Part shown: positions 17,278 through 27,190 of the stretch, in pieces
Numbering within the stretch: the stretch's first letter is position 1
Layout: every line of letters starts with the position of its first letter
Assembly (NCBI GenBank): GCA_964458775.1
Contig: CAYWLQ010000002.1
Coordinates: forward strand, 1-64,000
DNA: 64,000 bases
Origin: CAYWLQ01 sp964458775
Lineage (GTDB): Bacteria; Myxococcota_A; Polyangia; JAAYKL01
Direction of reading: 5' to 3'
Program-made: the position numbers and the translations under genes
The notes under the pieces: model-generated
What the model was told of the DNA's origin: nothing
Database searches by the model: none
The model's input: only the letters and a program-made list of their open reading frames with translations

Positions 17278-17303
17278 GATTTGATAAATAAAGATATGTT
17301 TGT

Positions 17304-18458
17304 ATGAATAATAATATCAGAGAGCTATGGCGTCTGTATTGTAAGTTTCCAAATTCAATGGAGTATGGAAACAAAGTTGAGTTGTTGGTGGATGGAGAAC
17401 AAGCATATCCTGCAATGCTGACTGCAATCGAAAATGCGGAAAAAACAATTCTTATGGACAGCTATATTTTTAATGACGATTTGGCCGGAAATATATTTGC
17501 TGAGGCTTTAATGTCCGCATCGCGTAGGGGCGTGAAGGTCTATCTAATTGTAGATGCAGTTGGGGTTATTGGGGTATCTGATACCTTTTTTCACGTCATG
17601 AAAAATGCCGGAGTTAAAGTACTGAAATATCGATCTCTTCAACCGTGGAGAAGAAGTTTCGGCTTTTTAAAGAGAAACCATAGAAAGATGCTGGTGACAG
17701 ATAACCGAATCGGCTTTGTAGGAGGAATTAACATTGGTGACGAATGGCTTCCGACTTCTATGGGAGGATTGGGTTGGCATGACATACATATCTGTGTTCA
17801 TGGTCCAATTGTCAGGGAGCTATCAAGACTTGCTGTTTCCACCTGGCACAGTCATGGTAATGAAGTACTTGATCCCACAGAGTTTTTGCCTCAAGTTTCT
17901 TTGGCAGGTACAGAATATGTTAGTGTTGTCGGATCTCTTGAAAGACGAAAGAGGAAAGCAATTAGAGGTTCATATTTACAAGCAATAAAAACCTCAAAAA
18001 AATATATTTATATTGCAAATGCATACTTTCTTCCTGATATGGGATTTAGACGTGCACTTAGAAATGCCGTACAACGCGGTGTAGATGTAAGAATAATGGT
18101 TCCGGAAAAGGGAGATATTTTGCCGTTTCAGTTAGCCGGACAAGCTCTCTTTGCCAGATTGCTTAAGATGGGAATAAGAATCTTTTTGTGGAATGAAGCA
18201 GTCCTTCACGCAAAAACAGCGGTGATTGATGATCAATGGGCGACTGTCGGCAGTTTTAATATTGATCATCGTTCATGGTCGATGAATCTGGAAGTTAATG
18301 TCAATGTAATGGGAGTCGGCATTTCAAGTCTACTTCGAAAAGTTTTTACAGATGATCAAAAGCGTTGTGTCGAATTGACCTTGGAACAATGGAAGAGGAG
18401 ACCTCTTATAATAAAATTTGCTGAAGCATTTTTCTACTTGTTTAGAAAATGGATGTAA
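17304..18458 (+). CDS. Cardiolipin synthase-like phospholipase D family protein
   Basis: A 384-residue protein with two HKD motifs, the catalytic pair of the PLD superfamily: HRKMLVTDNRIGFVGGINIGD (about residues 131-150) and HAKTAVIDDQWATVGSFNID (about 304-323). Cardiolipin synthases of the ClsB/ClsC type have this length and lack the N-terminal transmembrane helices of ClsA. It probably joins two phospholipids to form cardiolipin at the inner membrane. No good ribosome site precedes the ATG, and a terminator hairpin ends 27 bases upstream, so expression may be controlled in the leader. Confidence 0.85.
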   Translation: MNNNIRELWRLYCKFPNSMEYGNKVELLVDGEQAYPAMLTAIENAEKTILMDSYIFNDDLAGNIFAEALMSASRRGVKVYLIVDAVGVIGVSDTFFHVMKNAGVKVLKYRSLQPWRRSFGFLKRNHRKMLVTDNRIGFVGGINIGDEWLPTSMGGLGWHDIHICVHGPIVRELSRLAVSTWHSHGNEVLDPTEFLPQVSLAGTEYVSVVGSLERRKRKAIRGSYLQAIKTSKKYIYIANAYFLPDMGFRRALRNAVQRGVDVRIMVPEKGDILPFQLAGQALFARLLKMGIRIFLWNEAVLHAKTAVIDDQWATVGSFNIDHRSWSMNLEVNVNVMGVGISSLLRKVFTDDQKRCVELTLEQWKRRPLIIKFAEAFFYLFRKWM

Positions 18459-18480
18459 CTAGTTAACAGATTTAATTTTT

Positions 18481-19176
18481 TTAAGATTTTTCTGCACTAA
18501 AAATGTTTACTGTTCCTAATGTCAAAGGCCTATATTCGATGTGTTTAAAACCGGCTTTGTCGATGGTTTGAATAAACATTTCCGGCTGCGGAAAAGCTTC
18601 TACAGAACGAAGCAAATAATTATAAGCATTCGGTTCAGCCCAAATGCGTGCGGCAAGAGGTACTATTGTCTTAGTATATGCCTTATATCCTAAATAAACT
18701 AGTCTATTAGTGGGAATACCCAACTCCAAAATAACCAGTTTTCCTTGTGGTTTTAGTACTCGACATATCTCTTCAAGTGCTCTTTTGCGATCTATTACAT
18801 TGCGTATTACAAATCCCAAGATTGCCCCGTCGAAAATATTGTTTTTAAAAGGTAAACTCTCAGCATCGCCTGTACAAAAAGATATGCTCTGTTTTAAGTT
18901 TTTATTGAGCGTTTTTTGTTTTCCGATTTTAATCATGTTTTTTGAGGGATCAATTCCTACCACACTTGATTTTGGGCATGATTGTATTATTTCAACGGTC
19001 AGATCAGAAGTTCCGCAGCCGACATCGAGATAAAGTTCACCGCAGTCGAGTGTGAGTTCTTTTATAGCAGCTTCTCTCCATCCTCTATCCAAACCCACGG
19101 AAATAATACGATTCATAATGTCATAGCGACTTGCTATTCTATTAAACATTTTTGGATTTTCACTCATTGATTTCAT
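18481..19176 (-). CDS. menG: Demethylmenaquinone methyltransferase (UbiE/MenG family)
   Basis: A 231-residue class I SAM methyltransferase that adds the ring methyl in the last step of menaquinone synthesis (or C-methylation of ubiquinone precursors). Visible features are MFNRIASRYDIMNRIISVG at the N-terminus, SAM motif I LDVGCGTSDLT, GDAESLPFKNNIFDGA, and RVLKPQGKLVILELGIP. I choose the ATG at 19176 (GAGA nearby) over the longer frame to 19227, which adds residues not usual for the family. Menaquinone is inferred from the likely anaerobic lifestyle. Confidence 0.88.
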   Translation of the reverse strand: MKSMSENPKMFNRIASRYDIMNRIISVGLDRGWREAAIKELTLDCGELYLDVGCGTSDLTVEIIQSCPKSSVVGIDPSKNMIKIGKQKTLNKNLKQSISFCTGDAESLPFKNNIFDGAILGFVIRNVIDRKRALEEICRVLKPQGKLVILELGIPTNRLVYLGYKAYTKTIVPLAARIWAEPNAYNYLLRSVEAFPQPEMFIQTIDKAGFKHIEYRPLTLGTVNIFSAEKS

Positions 19177-19435
19177 TTTTAATTTCTCAAAAAACGTTGA
19201 TGAAACAAAAAACGTATATTTGCACAATTAAGATGATAATCAAGAGACTCCTGTAAATGCATACTTTATTTAAAATTAAAAGTTCGAAAAATGATTTTGT
19301 TGTTTCAGAAACCATGTGTTTTATTTATAAGACAGCTATTGCATATAATAACGGACTGATAGATAATATTGTAATGTTTTTTAGACAGTAAAGACCTTGT
19401 TATTTAACCTTCTTGTCTTTGGAGTAATAAACACT

Positions 19436-22400
19436 TTGGATACAAAATTTGAAATAATAAAGCAATTGGGACAAGGCGGACAAGGAAAAGTCTTTCTTGT
19501 TAGTGATACAACAAAAAAGGGACGTCTTGTTGCTCTCAAACGACCTACTGATTTGAGCTGTACAAAAGAAGTTCTGGCTTTGGAGTTTTCAAGACTAGCG
19601 GCACTTCGACATCCAAATTTAGCTACCGCATACGAATTTGGAGAAGACGATGAAGGTGTATATTTTACTTCTGAATTTGTTGACGGGCCTCCAATAAATG
19701 AATGGGCTCGTACTGTGTCTAGGCAGGACGTTGTAAGGGCGTTGGGGGGTATTTTAAGAGCAGTGGCTCTATTACATGATAGAGACTTGGTACATGGAGA
19801 TATCAGCGCTAACAATGTGCTTGTTCAATACTACTCTAAGACTGACTCCTACATCCCAAAACTTTTGGATTTGGGTGAGACATGTAAACCGGGACAATGC
19901 GGCAATAGAATGACTCCCGGATATGCAGCTCCTGAGTTGATTACTGGAAGGGGCGCGCTTTTTAGCTCAGACTTGTATTCTTTTGGCGCCTTGTCTGTCG
20001 AAATTTTATTCGGTTCTTCTCCTTTTGGCACAGGAGAACCTTCTGAAATACTAAAAAGACAATTGTCAGGAGAGATTATTCTACCAAAAGCAGAGCTTTC
20101 TTCAATTGCAGCTCTTTGTCGCGATTTACTCCAAAACGATCCTTCAGCTCGTCCTCAAACAGCAGCTGAAGTATTGAAACGACTTGCCGAAGCATCTGAT
20201 ACCGAATTGACCTATAATATTTCATCTCTTGCAGCGGGAGAGCTTCAGCTTCCCGCACCTCGATTGATAGCCAGAGAAAAAGAAAAGTCATTGCTCTTTG
20301 ATTTTGTTGACCGTCTCCATGATGAAAGCAGTTTTCGAGTAGCTCGCATTGACGGTCCGTCAGGAAGCGGTCGAAGCACTCTGATGGAGGAAGCGTCTCG
20401 AATTGCTCAATTGAGCGGTTTTGAAGTAATAGGATCACCCAACTATATAACTGACTCAGAACACTTTCTGGTTGCACTTTGTCGAGCATGCCCTTTAGAG
20501 GCCTTATCAAGAAACGCTGCTTTGGCCTTGTGTCCTTGGATGCAAGAATCGTTATGTAATGAATCAAATAATATATTCGACATATCAAAGGTTACTTTTG
20601 CTGCAATTGAAGCTTTGACAATAGTCTCCCAGAGTAAACCTTGCTTAATTTTGGTGGATGATTTTGATTCTGTTAGCAAGATCAGTAGAGAAGTGGTTCT
20701 TGCTTTTGCCAGATTTTTGTCAATTCCCCATGTGGGAAGACCGCAGGTATTGATGATTTTATCAGAACAGAGTCAAAAGCCTGAATTGCAAGAATTCGAT
20801 TCAATGCACGAACTGGCCCAACCTCTTTTTTCTCTTTCTCCTTTAGATCAAGCCGGTACTTCAAAGTTGGTTATGTCTATGCTGCCGGGAATAAATATTC
20901 AAAAAGAATTTCAAGAGGCAGTATTTGTGGCATCCGGAGGACTTCCAAAAATTGCAGAAGAAGTTGTTCGACAATCAATAGGCAATTTCAATCTCACTCT
21001 ATCAAGCCTGACTACAAATAAAATTTGCGAACTGACTTTTGAAGAACAACTTCTGCTTGCTGTTATGAGTGCAGCCGACGGCCCAATTCCGGAGCCAATT
21101 CTGCAAAAGCAGGGCTTTGATGCACCTCAAATTGCCTCAATGGTCAATCGTGGATTTTGCTATGAAACAGGAGCTTCATATTCCAATGAATATCTTGTTG
21201 CCAAATTCGCAGGAATATCTGCAAGAGAAATTGTTTCAAAAGATAATTACTTATTATCGGCAGAACAGATGGCTTGCGAACTTGATAAAGCGTGTTTGTT
21301 TCGTCAGGCCGGTTTTCTTTGGAAAAGCATTGAACAATTGGAAAATGCGCACAATTCTTTTTCCTGTCTTGCAGAAAATAGAATTGGTCAAAATGACTAT
21401 TTGGGGGCGGCTGAATGGTTTGAGATTGCTCTGGCTCAATGGGACGGCAAATTTGATATTAGCAAATCTGCACAAAAAGCTGTTGAAACTTGGCGAGCAG
21501 TTGGATGGACAAAACAGGCTAGAGAAGCAATTCCCTTTGCCGGCTTTGACTCGGAATCAGCCTTATTACTCAAGGCGGAATTGACAATGGAGGAAGGTTG
21601 TCACCTTGAAGCTCTCTCTTTGTTAAAAGATACAGAAATCTCTTTAACTGATAAAACCAAAGCAAACTATCTTATTGCAGCATGCGAAATGCAACTGGGT
21701 CGTCACGAGCGGGCGCTTTCAATTGTAAATGAAACTCTCAGTTTGCCAAACAGAATAATAGAATCAAAACAGATAGCTGAAATGTCTCTTATAGGAGCTT
21801 TGTGTTGTACCTATCTTCATCATTTTGACCGCGCAACAACACTCTTTCGAGATGCTGAAAAGGGTTTTACAGCGGAAAATAATGAACTTGGACGACTCAG
21901 AGTGTTGGGCAACATGGGAATGCTGCTTCGACAAAAAGGAGACCTTGCGGAATCTCGGACTCAATACGATAAAGCAGTGCAATTAGCAATCTTCTTGGGG
22001 GATCGGCCAAGAGAAGGATTGCATCGTATGAATCGTGCAACAGTAGCTCAGACAGCTTGTAACTATGCTGACGCATATGAAGATTATCTAGCAGCACTAG
22101 ATATAACAGAAATTTTGGGTAATAGCTTTAGAACTGCTCAAGTTGAAGTAAATCTAGCAGACCTGTTGGTTGACATGGGACAAGGAGCACAGGCCGCAAA
22201 AATAGCATCACGAGCTCTTAAACGCTGTCGGCAAATCTCGCAAGAGCGGCTAGAAACCAGAGCTTTGCTGGCGGCTGGAAGGGCGGCTTTGGCAAACGGG
22301 GATTTGATTAGAGCCGAATTGAATTTAACGGAGGCAAAACGAAGGTTTTCTGCAGCCGGTGATGAGTCAGGGCGTATATTTGCGCAGCTCAGAATTGCAG

Positions 22401-24379
22401 AACTGTACTTGACATTGCAAGATTTTCGTCGCGCTCACGAAACAGCATACGCTGCTGCGAGAGACACTGATAAAAAAGGATTCTATAGAGACCGAGCAAG
22501 AGCTCTTATAATTGTTGCTCGCTGTGAAATCGCCATATTTGATAATGCTGAAAAGGCATTATCTTTGTTGGATGAGGCTGAAACTGCAATTAGAAAAGAA
22601 ACGTCTCTCAAAACGAGAATGAAGATTGCCGTTGATAGAGCAAATATTCTCAAGAGGCTAGGACGCGAAAAAGAAAGCAGCGAGTCAATGGATTTGGCCC
22701 GTTCTCTATTTCAAACTCTCGTTGACAAAATTCCGCAACCTTTTCAAGAGGGTTTTATAGAACAATTTAACTTGCCGGAGCTAACATACACTCCTTTACA
22801 GGATTCACTTCATTCTGATCGATGGGCAAGAGATTTGAAAATGCTGATGGAAATTAACCGCGAACTAACTTCTGAAAGGGATCCTAAAAGACTGCTCTCT
22901 TTAATTATGGAATCTGCGGTTAACCTTACCGGTGCGGAGAGAGGAATGTTAGTAATGCCAAAAAGCGGCAAATTGGAACCGGTAGTGATGCATCAGATAT
23001 CCGACGAAGTTGATAAGAGTTTTAGTCGTTCGGTAGCTGAAAGGGTTTTGAGAGAAGGACACGCGCAGCTTGCTGTTGATGCTTTAGGTGATGAGAGGTT
23101 TAGAGCATTTGTAAGTGTGAATGCTCTCAAGCTTCGTTCGATCTTAGCGGTACCCTTGAAAATCAAACGCAGAGTAGTTGGAGCTGTATATCTTGATAGC
23201 AGACTTCAGACAGGAGTTTTTTCCGATGCAGACTGTCGGCTATTAGAGGCCTTCGGAGCTCAAGCCGCAGTATGTTTAGAAACATCAAGACTCATTTTTG
23301 AAAATCAAGAAAAATACCAAGCATTGGAAAAAGCAAATGGAGAGATCCGTTTGCTAACAGAAAAACTTCAAGAGAAATTAGAAAAAAATGAAGCCAAATT
23401 AGCACGGGTAGGAGCTTTACTTGAAAAAACTCAGGCAGCTGAATCCGAAAGAATAAAATCTGACGGCATGATCGGACGTTCTGAAGCAATGCAGCGTGTT
23501 AGAAAATTTATTGAACGCATAGCACCGACCAATGTTCCTGTGTACATATACGGACAATCGGGAACAGGAAAAGAGCTGGCTGCCCGTGCTGTTCATTCAC
23601 AAAGTGAACGAAAGTCAAAACCTTTTGTGGCGGTCAATTGCGGAGCGCTTCCCTCAAATCTATTAGCAGGAGAACTATTCGGTCATAAAAAGGGCGCGTT
23701 TACCGGCGCTGTTGCAGATCGCTCAGGACTATTCAAAGTGGCAGACAAAGGAACCTTATTTTTAGATGAGGTTTCCGATATGGATAAGGAAATGCAAACC
23801 CATCTTCTGAGAGTATTACAGGATGGGACATTCCGAAGTCTAGGTGACAACGAAGAAATATCTGTAGATGTCAGAATTATTGCTGCATCAAATCGAGATC
23901 TGGAAGAAGAAATTAAAAACGGAAAATTTAGAGAAGATTTGTTTTATAGGTTGAATGTCGTGAGAATAGATATTCCTTCATTATCAGAAAGAAAAGATGA
24001 CATTCCGCTTTTGGCTGATGCGATTTCACGAAAATATGACAAAAATGATCCTCCGATTTTTACAAAAGAAGCACTCAAACTTTTAATGAATGCAGAATGG
24101 CCGGGAAATGTAAGAGAACTTGAAAACGAAATTCTCAGAGCTGTTACTATGGCTGATGACAAACACGCTATCGGTCCGGAAGATCTTTCACCTCGATTTA
24201 ACACAAACAAAAAACGTGATTTGTTTTCACAGGATGGGACATTGAAGAGTCAAGTCGCAATATTCGAAGATATGACCATCCGCAGCGCGATGGAAAAATG
24301 CGGCGGCAATGCATCAAAAACGGCCAAAATTCTTGGAATAAGCCGAGCAACCTTATATAAAAAGCTTTCTACTGCATAA
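19436..24379 (+). CDS. Ser/Thr kinase - ATPase - TPR - GAF - sigma-54 activator - Fis HTH fusion regulator
   Basis: A 1647-residue one-polypeptide signalling protein. In order: kinase domain (about 7-265; GQGGQGKVFLV, VALKRP, HGDISANN in place of HRD, DLG in place of DFG, AAPEL); STAND/AAA-type ATPase (Walker A DGPSGSGRSTL near 308, Walker B LILVDDFD near 405); TPR array (about 620-1100); GAF domain (about 1130-1280); coiled coil; sigma-54 interaction AAA+ domain (about 1342-1590; GQSGTGKE, intact GAFTGA near 1421, FLDEVSDMD); and C-terminal Fis-type helix-turn-helix. The likely start is TTG at 19436 with GGAG 11 bases upstream; another TTG lies at 19397. Intact GAFTGA predicts direct activation of sigma-54 promoters. 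The kinase keeps Lys and both Asp, so it is probably active. Confidence 0.92.
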   Translation: MDTKFEIIKQLGQGGQGKVFLVSDTTKKGRLVALKRPTDLSCTKEVLALEFSRLAALRHPNLATAYEFGEDDEGVYFTSEFVDGPPINEWARTVSRQDVVRALGGILRAVALLHDRDLVHGDISANNVLVQYYSKTDSYIPKLLDLGETCKPGQCGNRMTPGYAAPELITGRGALFSSDLYSFGALSVEILFGSSPFGTGEPSEILKRQLSGEIILPKAELSSIAALCRDLLQNDPSARPQTAAEVLKRLAEASDTELTYNISSLAAGELQLPAPRLIAREKEKSLLFDFVDRLHDESSFRVARIDGPSGSGRSTLMEEASRIAQLSGFEVIGSPNYITDSEHFLVALCRACPLEALSRNAALALCPWMQESLCNESNNIFDISKVTFAAIEALTIVSQSKPCLILVDDFDSVSKISREVVLAFARFLSIPHVGRPQVLMILSEQSQKPELQEFDSMHELAQPLFSLSPLDQAGTSKLVMSMLPGINIQKEFQEAVFVASGGLPKIAEEVVRQSIGNFNLTLSSLTTNKICELTFEEQLLLAVMSAADGPIPEPILQKQGFDAPQIASMVNRGFCYETGASYSNEYLVAKFAGISAREIVSKDNYLLSAEQMACELDKACLFRQAGFLWKSIEQLENAHNSFSCLAENRIGQNDYLGAAEWFEIALAQWDGKFDISKSAQKAVETWRAVGWTKQAREAIPFAGFDSESALLLKAELTMEEGCHLEALSLLKDTEISLTDKTKANYLIAACEMQLGRHERALSIVNETLSLPNRIIESKQIAEMSLIGALCCTYLHHFDRATTLFRDAEKGFTAENNELGRLRVLGNMGMLLRQKGDLAESRTQYDKAVQLAIFLGDRPREGLHRMNRATVAQTACNYADAYEDYLAALDITEILGNSFRTAQVEVNLADLLVDMGQGAQAAKIASRALKRCRQISQERLETRALLAAGRAALANGDLIRAELNLTEAKRRFSAAGDESGRIFAQLRIAELYLTLQDFRRAHETAYAAARDTDKKGFYRDRARALIIVARCEIAIFDNAEKALSLLDEAETAIRKETSLKTRMKIAVDRANILKRLGREKESSESMDLARSLFQTLVDKIPQPFQEGFIEQFNLPELTYTPLQDSLHSDRWARDLKMLMEINRELTSERDPKRLLSLIMESAVNLTGAERGMLVMPKSGKLEPVVMHQISDEVDKSFSRSVAERVLREGHAQLAVDALGDERFRAFVSVNALKLRSILAVPLKIKRRVVGAVYLDSRLQTGVFSDADCRLLEAFGAQAAVCLETSRLIFENQEKYQALEKANGEIRLLTEKLQEKLEKNEAKLARVGALLEKTQAAESERIKSDGMIGRSEAMQRVRKFIERIAPTNVPVYIYGQSGTGKELAARAVHSQSERKSKPFVAVNCGALPSNLLAGELFGHKKGAFTGAVADRSGLFKVADKGTLFLDEVSDMDKEMQTHLLRVLQDGTFRSLGDNEEISVDVRIIAASNRDLEEEIKNGKFREDLFYRLNVVRIDIPSLSERKDDIPLLADAISRKYDKNDPPIFTKEALKLLMNAEWPGNVRELENEILRAVTMADDKHAIGPEDLSPRFNTNKKRDLFSQDGTLKSQVAIFEDMTIRSAMEKCGGNASKTAKILGISRATLYKKLSTA

Positions 24380-24648
24380 ACTCAGCGAATACTTGTGACG
24401 CCTACATAATGTGTATTGAATCGGTGAGTACATCAGTTTTAAGAAAGTGTGCTCAGTTATGCACATGTCAATTCTCTAATCGGTTTATTTTAAAAGAATC
24501 AGATATTTGGAAAAATAAGTAAGGATTATTATAAGGCGTCATTCATAATCGAGGAAAAGTTTTTTGTATTAATTTAACTTGACGTGTTAGTGAATAAACG
24601 AACTAAATTAAAAGTCGATAATATGTTTTTTGCAAGGAGAACAGAAAT

Positions 24649-26761
24649 ATGAAGTCTAGTCGTTTTGCTTTTATATATGCAATTGTTATAAGTTTTTTAG
24701 TCAGCTCTCAGATCGTAATTGCCGCTGAAAAGAAAACCAGATCTCAGATTGTAATTGCCGCTGAAAAGAAAACCAGAACAGCTTCTGTTGAGAAGAAAAC
24801 CAAAACTGTCGGGGATTATGTAGAAAAAGAGCTGTTGGTGAAATTCAAACTTGGAGAAAATGAAAAAGGAAATGAGCAGATTAGAAAAATCGGGGCTAAG
24901 ATTTTGGAAAAACTTTCCAAATTGGATGTTTCTCGCTTATCTCTTCCGAAAGGGCTGACCGTTGAAAAGGCAGCTGAATTTCTGTCCAAGCTAAAAATTG
25001 TTGAATTTGCCGAACCTAATCATATTCAAAAAAAGACAGCTGAATTTGTTGTTAATGATCCCAGATATAAAGAACAATGGGGTTTGACTAATATTGGAGC
25101 TCCGGCCGGATGGAATATACATAAAGGTAAATCACAAACGATTATTGCTGTGGTAGATACAGGGGTAGATCTCAATCATCCGGATTTTAAAGGAAAATTG
25201 GTTTCAGGTTATAACTATATAGAAAATAACAACAAACCTCAGGATGATGAAGGACACGGAACACATTGTGCAGGTATTGCAGCTGCATCTACCGGAAACG
25301 GTGTCGGAATTGCAGGTGTATGCCCTAATTGTTCAATTATGCCGATAAGAGGACTTGATGCAAGCGGTAAAGGAACAACCGCAACTGTAGCAAAGGGTAT
25401 TATTTATGCAGCGGATAACGGAGCAAAAGTAATTTCAATGAGTTTCGGGGGCCCTGCTTATTCAACTACTCTAAAAGATGCTATTGATTACGCTGCCAAA
25501 AAAGGTGTTGTATTGATTGCAGCAGCCGGAAACGAAAATGTAACCTCTCCATTTTATCCAGCTTATCTTGATCCTTGTATATCAGTGGGTGCTATTACTG
25601 AGTACTCTGACAAGCGTGCTTCTTTTAGCAACTACGGTGATTGGGTTCATGTGGCGGCTCCAGGAAGTGATATTCTCAGCACATATGTGGGAGGAGGATA
25701 TGTTTCTATGGACGGTACCTCAATGGCAGCACCGTTCGTAGCTGGTTTGGCAGGTCTTATGGTAAGCTGCAGCGGTGCCTCAGCAGACAAAATCCGAAAA
25801 GCACTACTATCGAGTTCAATTCCTATAGGAAGTTGGTTATCATCAGGAAAGATAGATGTTCCCAAAGCATTGGCTGCAGTAGGTTGCCAAGTTGTAACGC
25901 CAAATCCTTCAACACCTTCAAAGGATGATACCCCCAAACCGCCGACAGATGATGCAACCAAACCGTCATCCGGCGATACAGTAAAACCGTCAATAGGTGA
26001 TTCGGTTCCCCCAAAAACACCAATAGTTGAAATTAAAGAGGGTCAAGTAACAGGATATCAAATTGTTCACGGTCGATTAGTAAAAGAGACAGAGAATGCT
26101 TTATTGGTATCAGATAACAATCGGATTCTTTTTGGTAGTAAGGCGTCAGGGATGACCAGTTTTTTGGATTTGAATATGACGGTAAAGCTTAAAGAAAAAA
26201 CCTCATATTCTAATCTAAAAGTTGATATAGAAGGATACAGTGAGAATTCCGGAAGTTTTGATCTTTTTATGATGGGAACCTCCTCAAACCAATGGGTTAA
26301 GGTAGGATCTATACGATTGGAGGCTTCTGATTCAAAAATTGCGTTAGAAGTTCCAAATGCTGAAGGTTATGTATCGAATACCGGAGAAGTTAAAATTCGT
26401 GTATATCGTACCGAAAAACTCTGGAACGGATTTGAGATTGGTCTGAATTATGTTTTTGTTTCAGGTCAAGCAAAAGGTTCTGTTCCCGACTCTAAAACAC
26501 CNNNNNNNNNNNNNNNNNNNNNNNNNNNNNNNNNNNNNNNNNNNNNNNNNNNNNNNNNNNNNNNNNNNNNNNNNNNNNNNNNNNNNNNNNNNNNNNNNNN
26601 NTGATGCAAAAACACCTGATGCAAAAACACCTGATGCAAAAACACCTGATGCAAAAACACCTGATGCAAAAGCGCCTGAAAACAAACAACCTGAATCCGG
26701 TGATAAATCAAACACTGACAAAGTAAAAGATTGGTGGAATAGTATAAAGAAAAAATTGTAG
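24649..26761 (+). CDS. Subtilisin-like serine protease with repetitive C-terminal tail (spans a scaffold gap)
   Basis: A secreted S8 peptidase. A signal peptide (residues 1 to about 25) is followed by an I9-like propeptide (about 50-125) and the catalytic domain with Asp170 (VVDTGVDLNHP), His203 (GHGTHCAG) and Ser358 (GTSMAAPFVAG). Then comes a Pro/Lys/Asp-rich linker, a beta-sandwich-like domain (about 460-605), and a DAKTP pentapeptide repeat interrupted by 100 N, ending in the basic segment KVKDWWNSIKKKL. The two sides are offset by one base with 100 N assumed, which is expected for a gap of unknown size, not proof of a frameshift. A 36-bp duplication doubles a 12-residue unit at the signal cleavage region. 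A terminator follows the stop. Confidence 0.9.
24706..24777 (+). repeat. 36-bp tandem duplication at the signal peptide end
   Basis: Two copies of a 36-bp unit (24706-24741 and 24742-24777), almost identical at DNA level, each encoding SQIVIAAEKKTR. It duplicates the hydrophobic end and following basic residues of the protease leader, so two possible cleavage sites exist. Confidence 0.9.
26502..26601. other. Assembly gap of 100 N
   Basis: Exactly 100 N, the conventional size for a gap of unknown length, within the DAKTP repeat of the protease gene. The residues just before it (SKTP) and after it (DAKTP) match the repeat, so the gap is due to collapsed repeats. Confidence 0.95.
26603..26677 (+). 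repeat. 15-bp tandem repeat coding for DAKTP
   Basis: Four identical GATGCAAAAACACCT units plus one variant (DAKAP) right after the gap. Copy number in the genome is unknown. Confidence 0.9.
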
Positions 26762-26763
26762 AA

Positions 26764-26789
26764 GCAGGTTTTTTGAACCTGTCTTTTCT
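26764..26789 (+). terminator. Intrinsic terminator after the protease
   Basis: CAGGTT (26765-26770) pairs with AACCTG (26776-26781) across a 5-base loop, followed by the T-rich TCTTTTCT. It lies between the protease stop and the ribosome site of the next gene. Confidence 0.6.
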
Positions 26790-26802
26790 AAAGGGAGACG
26801 CT

Positions 26803-27111
26803 ATGAAATATGTAAATGCTTTTTTTCTATCTTTGATTCTGACAGTTCTAATCGCTTGCGGCGGCGGTTCCTCCAATCAGGAATCAACAAAGTCGGGAAC
26901 CGGAGAAGAAAGCAGTATATCGGGTTGTCAAACAGAGGCTGACTGTGTTCCCGCTTCTTGTTGTCATCCCAAAGAATGTATATTGGCTTCTAATGCTCCT
27001 GATTGCGAAGAAGCTATGTGCACTACTGACTGCAAAGAAGGAACAATGGACTGCGGAAAAGGCACATGTTCTTGTGTTCAGGGAGCTTGTACTGTTAAAT
27101 GGGCTAATTAA
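26803..27111 (+). CDS. Small Cys-rich lipoprotein
   Basis: A 102-residue predicted lipoprotein of unknown function. I start it at the ATG at 26803, which has AAAGGGAGA 4 bases upstream; the longer open frame to 26773 lacks a site and overlaps the terminator. The signal peptide ends in the lipobox LIAC followed by GGGSS. The mature part has a Ser/Gly linker then about 12 cysteines, including C-x5-C-x4-CC-x4-C at its start and CSC near the end, suggesting a disulfide-rich small domain. Downstream of the secreted protease; any partnership is a guess. Confidence 0.8.
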   Translation: MKYVNAFFLSLILTVLIACGGGSSNQESTKSGTGEESSISGCQTEADCVPASCCHPKECILASNAPDCEEAMCTTDCKEGTMDCGKGTCSCVQGACTVKWAN

Positions 27112-27190
27112 TACACAAAAAATAAATCGTCTCTACATTTCAAAATAAGTTTTACCTTAAATAAGTCTGAACAATTATTCTCTCTTTTTG

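Larger units (their letters stand above)
16457..17303. other. 850-bp intergenic region
   Basis: No intact gene seen. It holds a 16-bp palindrome, an 11-bp-stem hairpin, an 11-bp inverted repeat pair, a possible decayed ORF and a plus-strand terminator, each listed separately. Confidence 0.6.

Noticed and set aside
19800..19900. Kinase of the fusion regulator as a pseudokinase because of HGD and DLG
   Set aside because: The catalytic Asp, metal-binding Asp and ATP-binding Lys are all present; the Arg and Phe changes occur in active kinases.
20076..20588. Antisense ORF of 170 codons inside the fusion regulator
   Set aside because: The plus strand encodes continuous kinase-ATPase domains there; the antisense frame has no recognisable protein features.
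26502..26601. Apparent frameshift in the protease gene
   Set aside because: The one-base offset depends on the arbitrary 100-N gap; repeat phase on both sides agrees with one reading frame.
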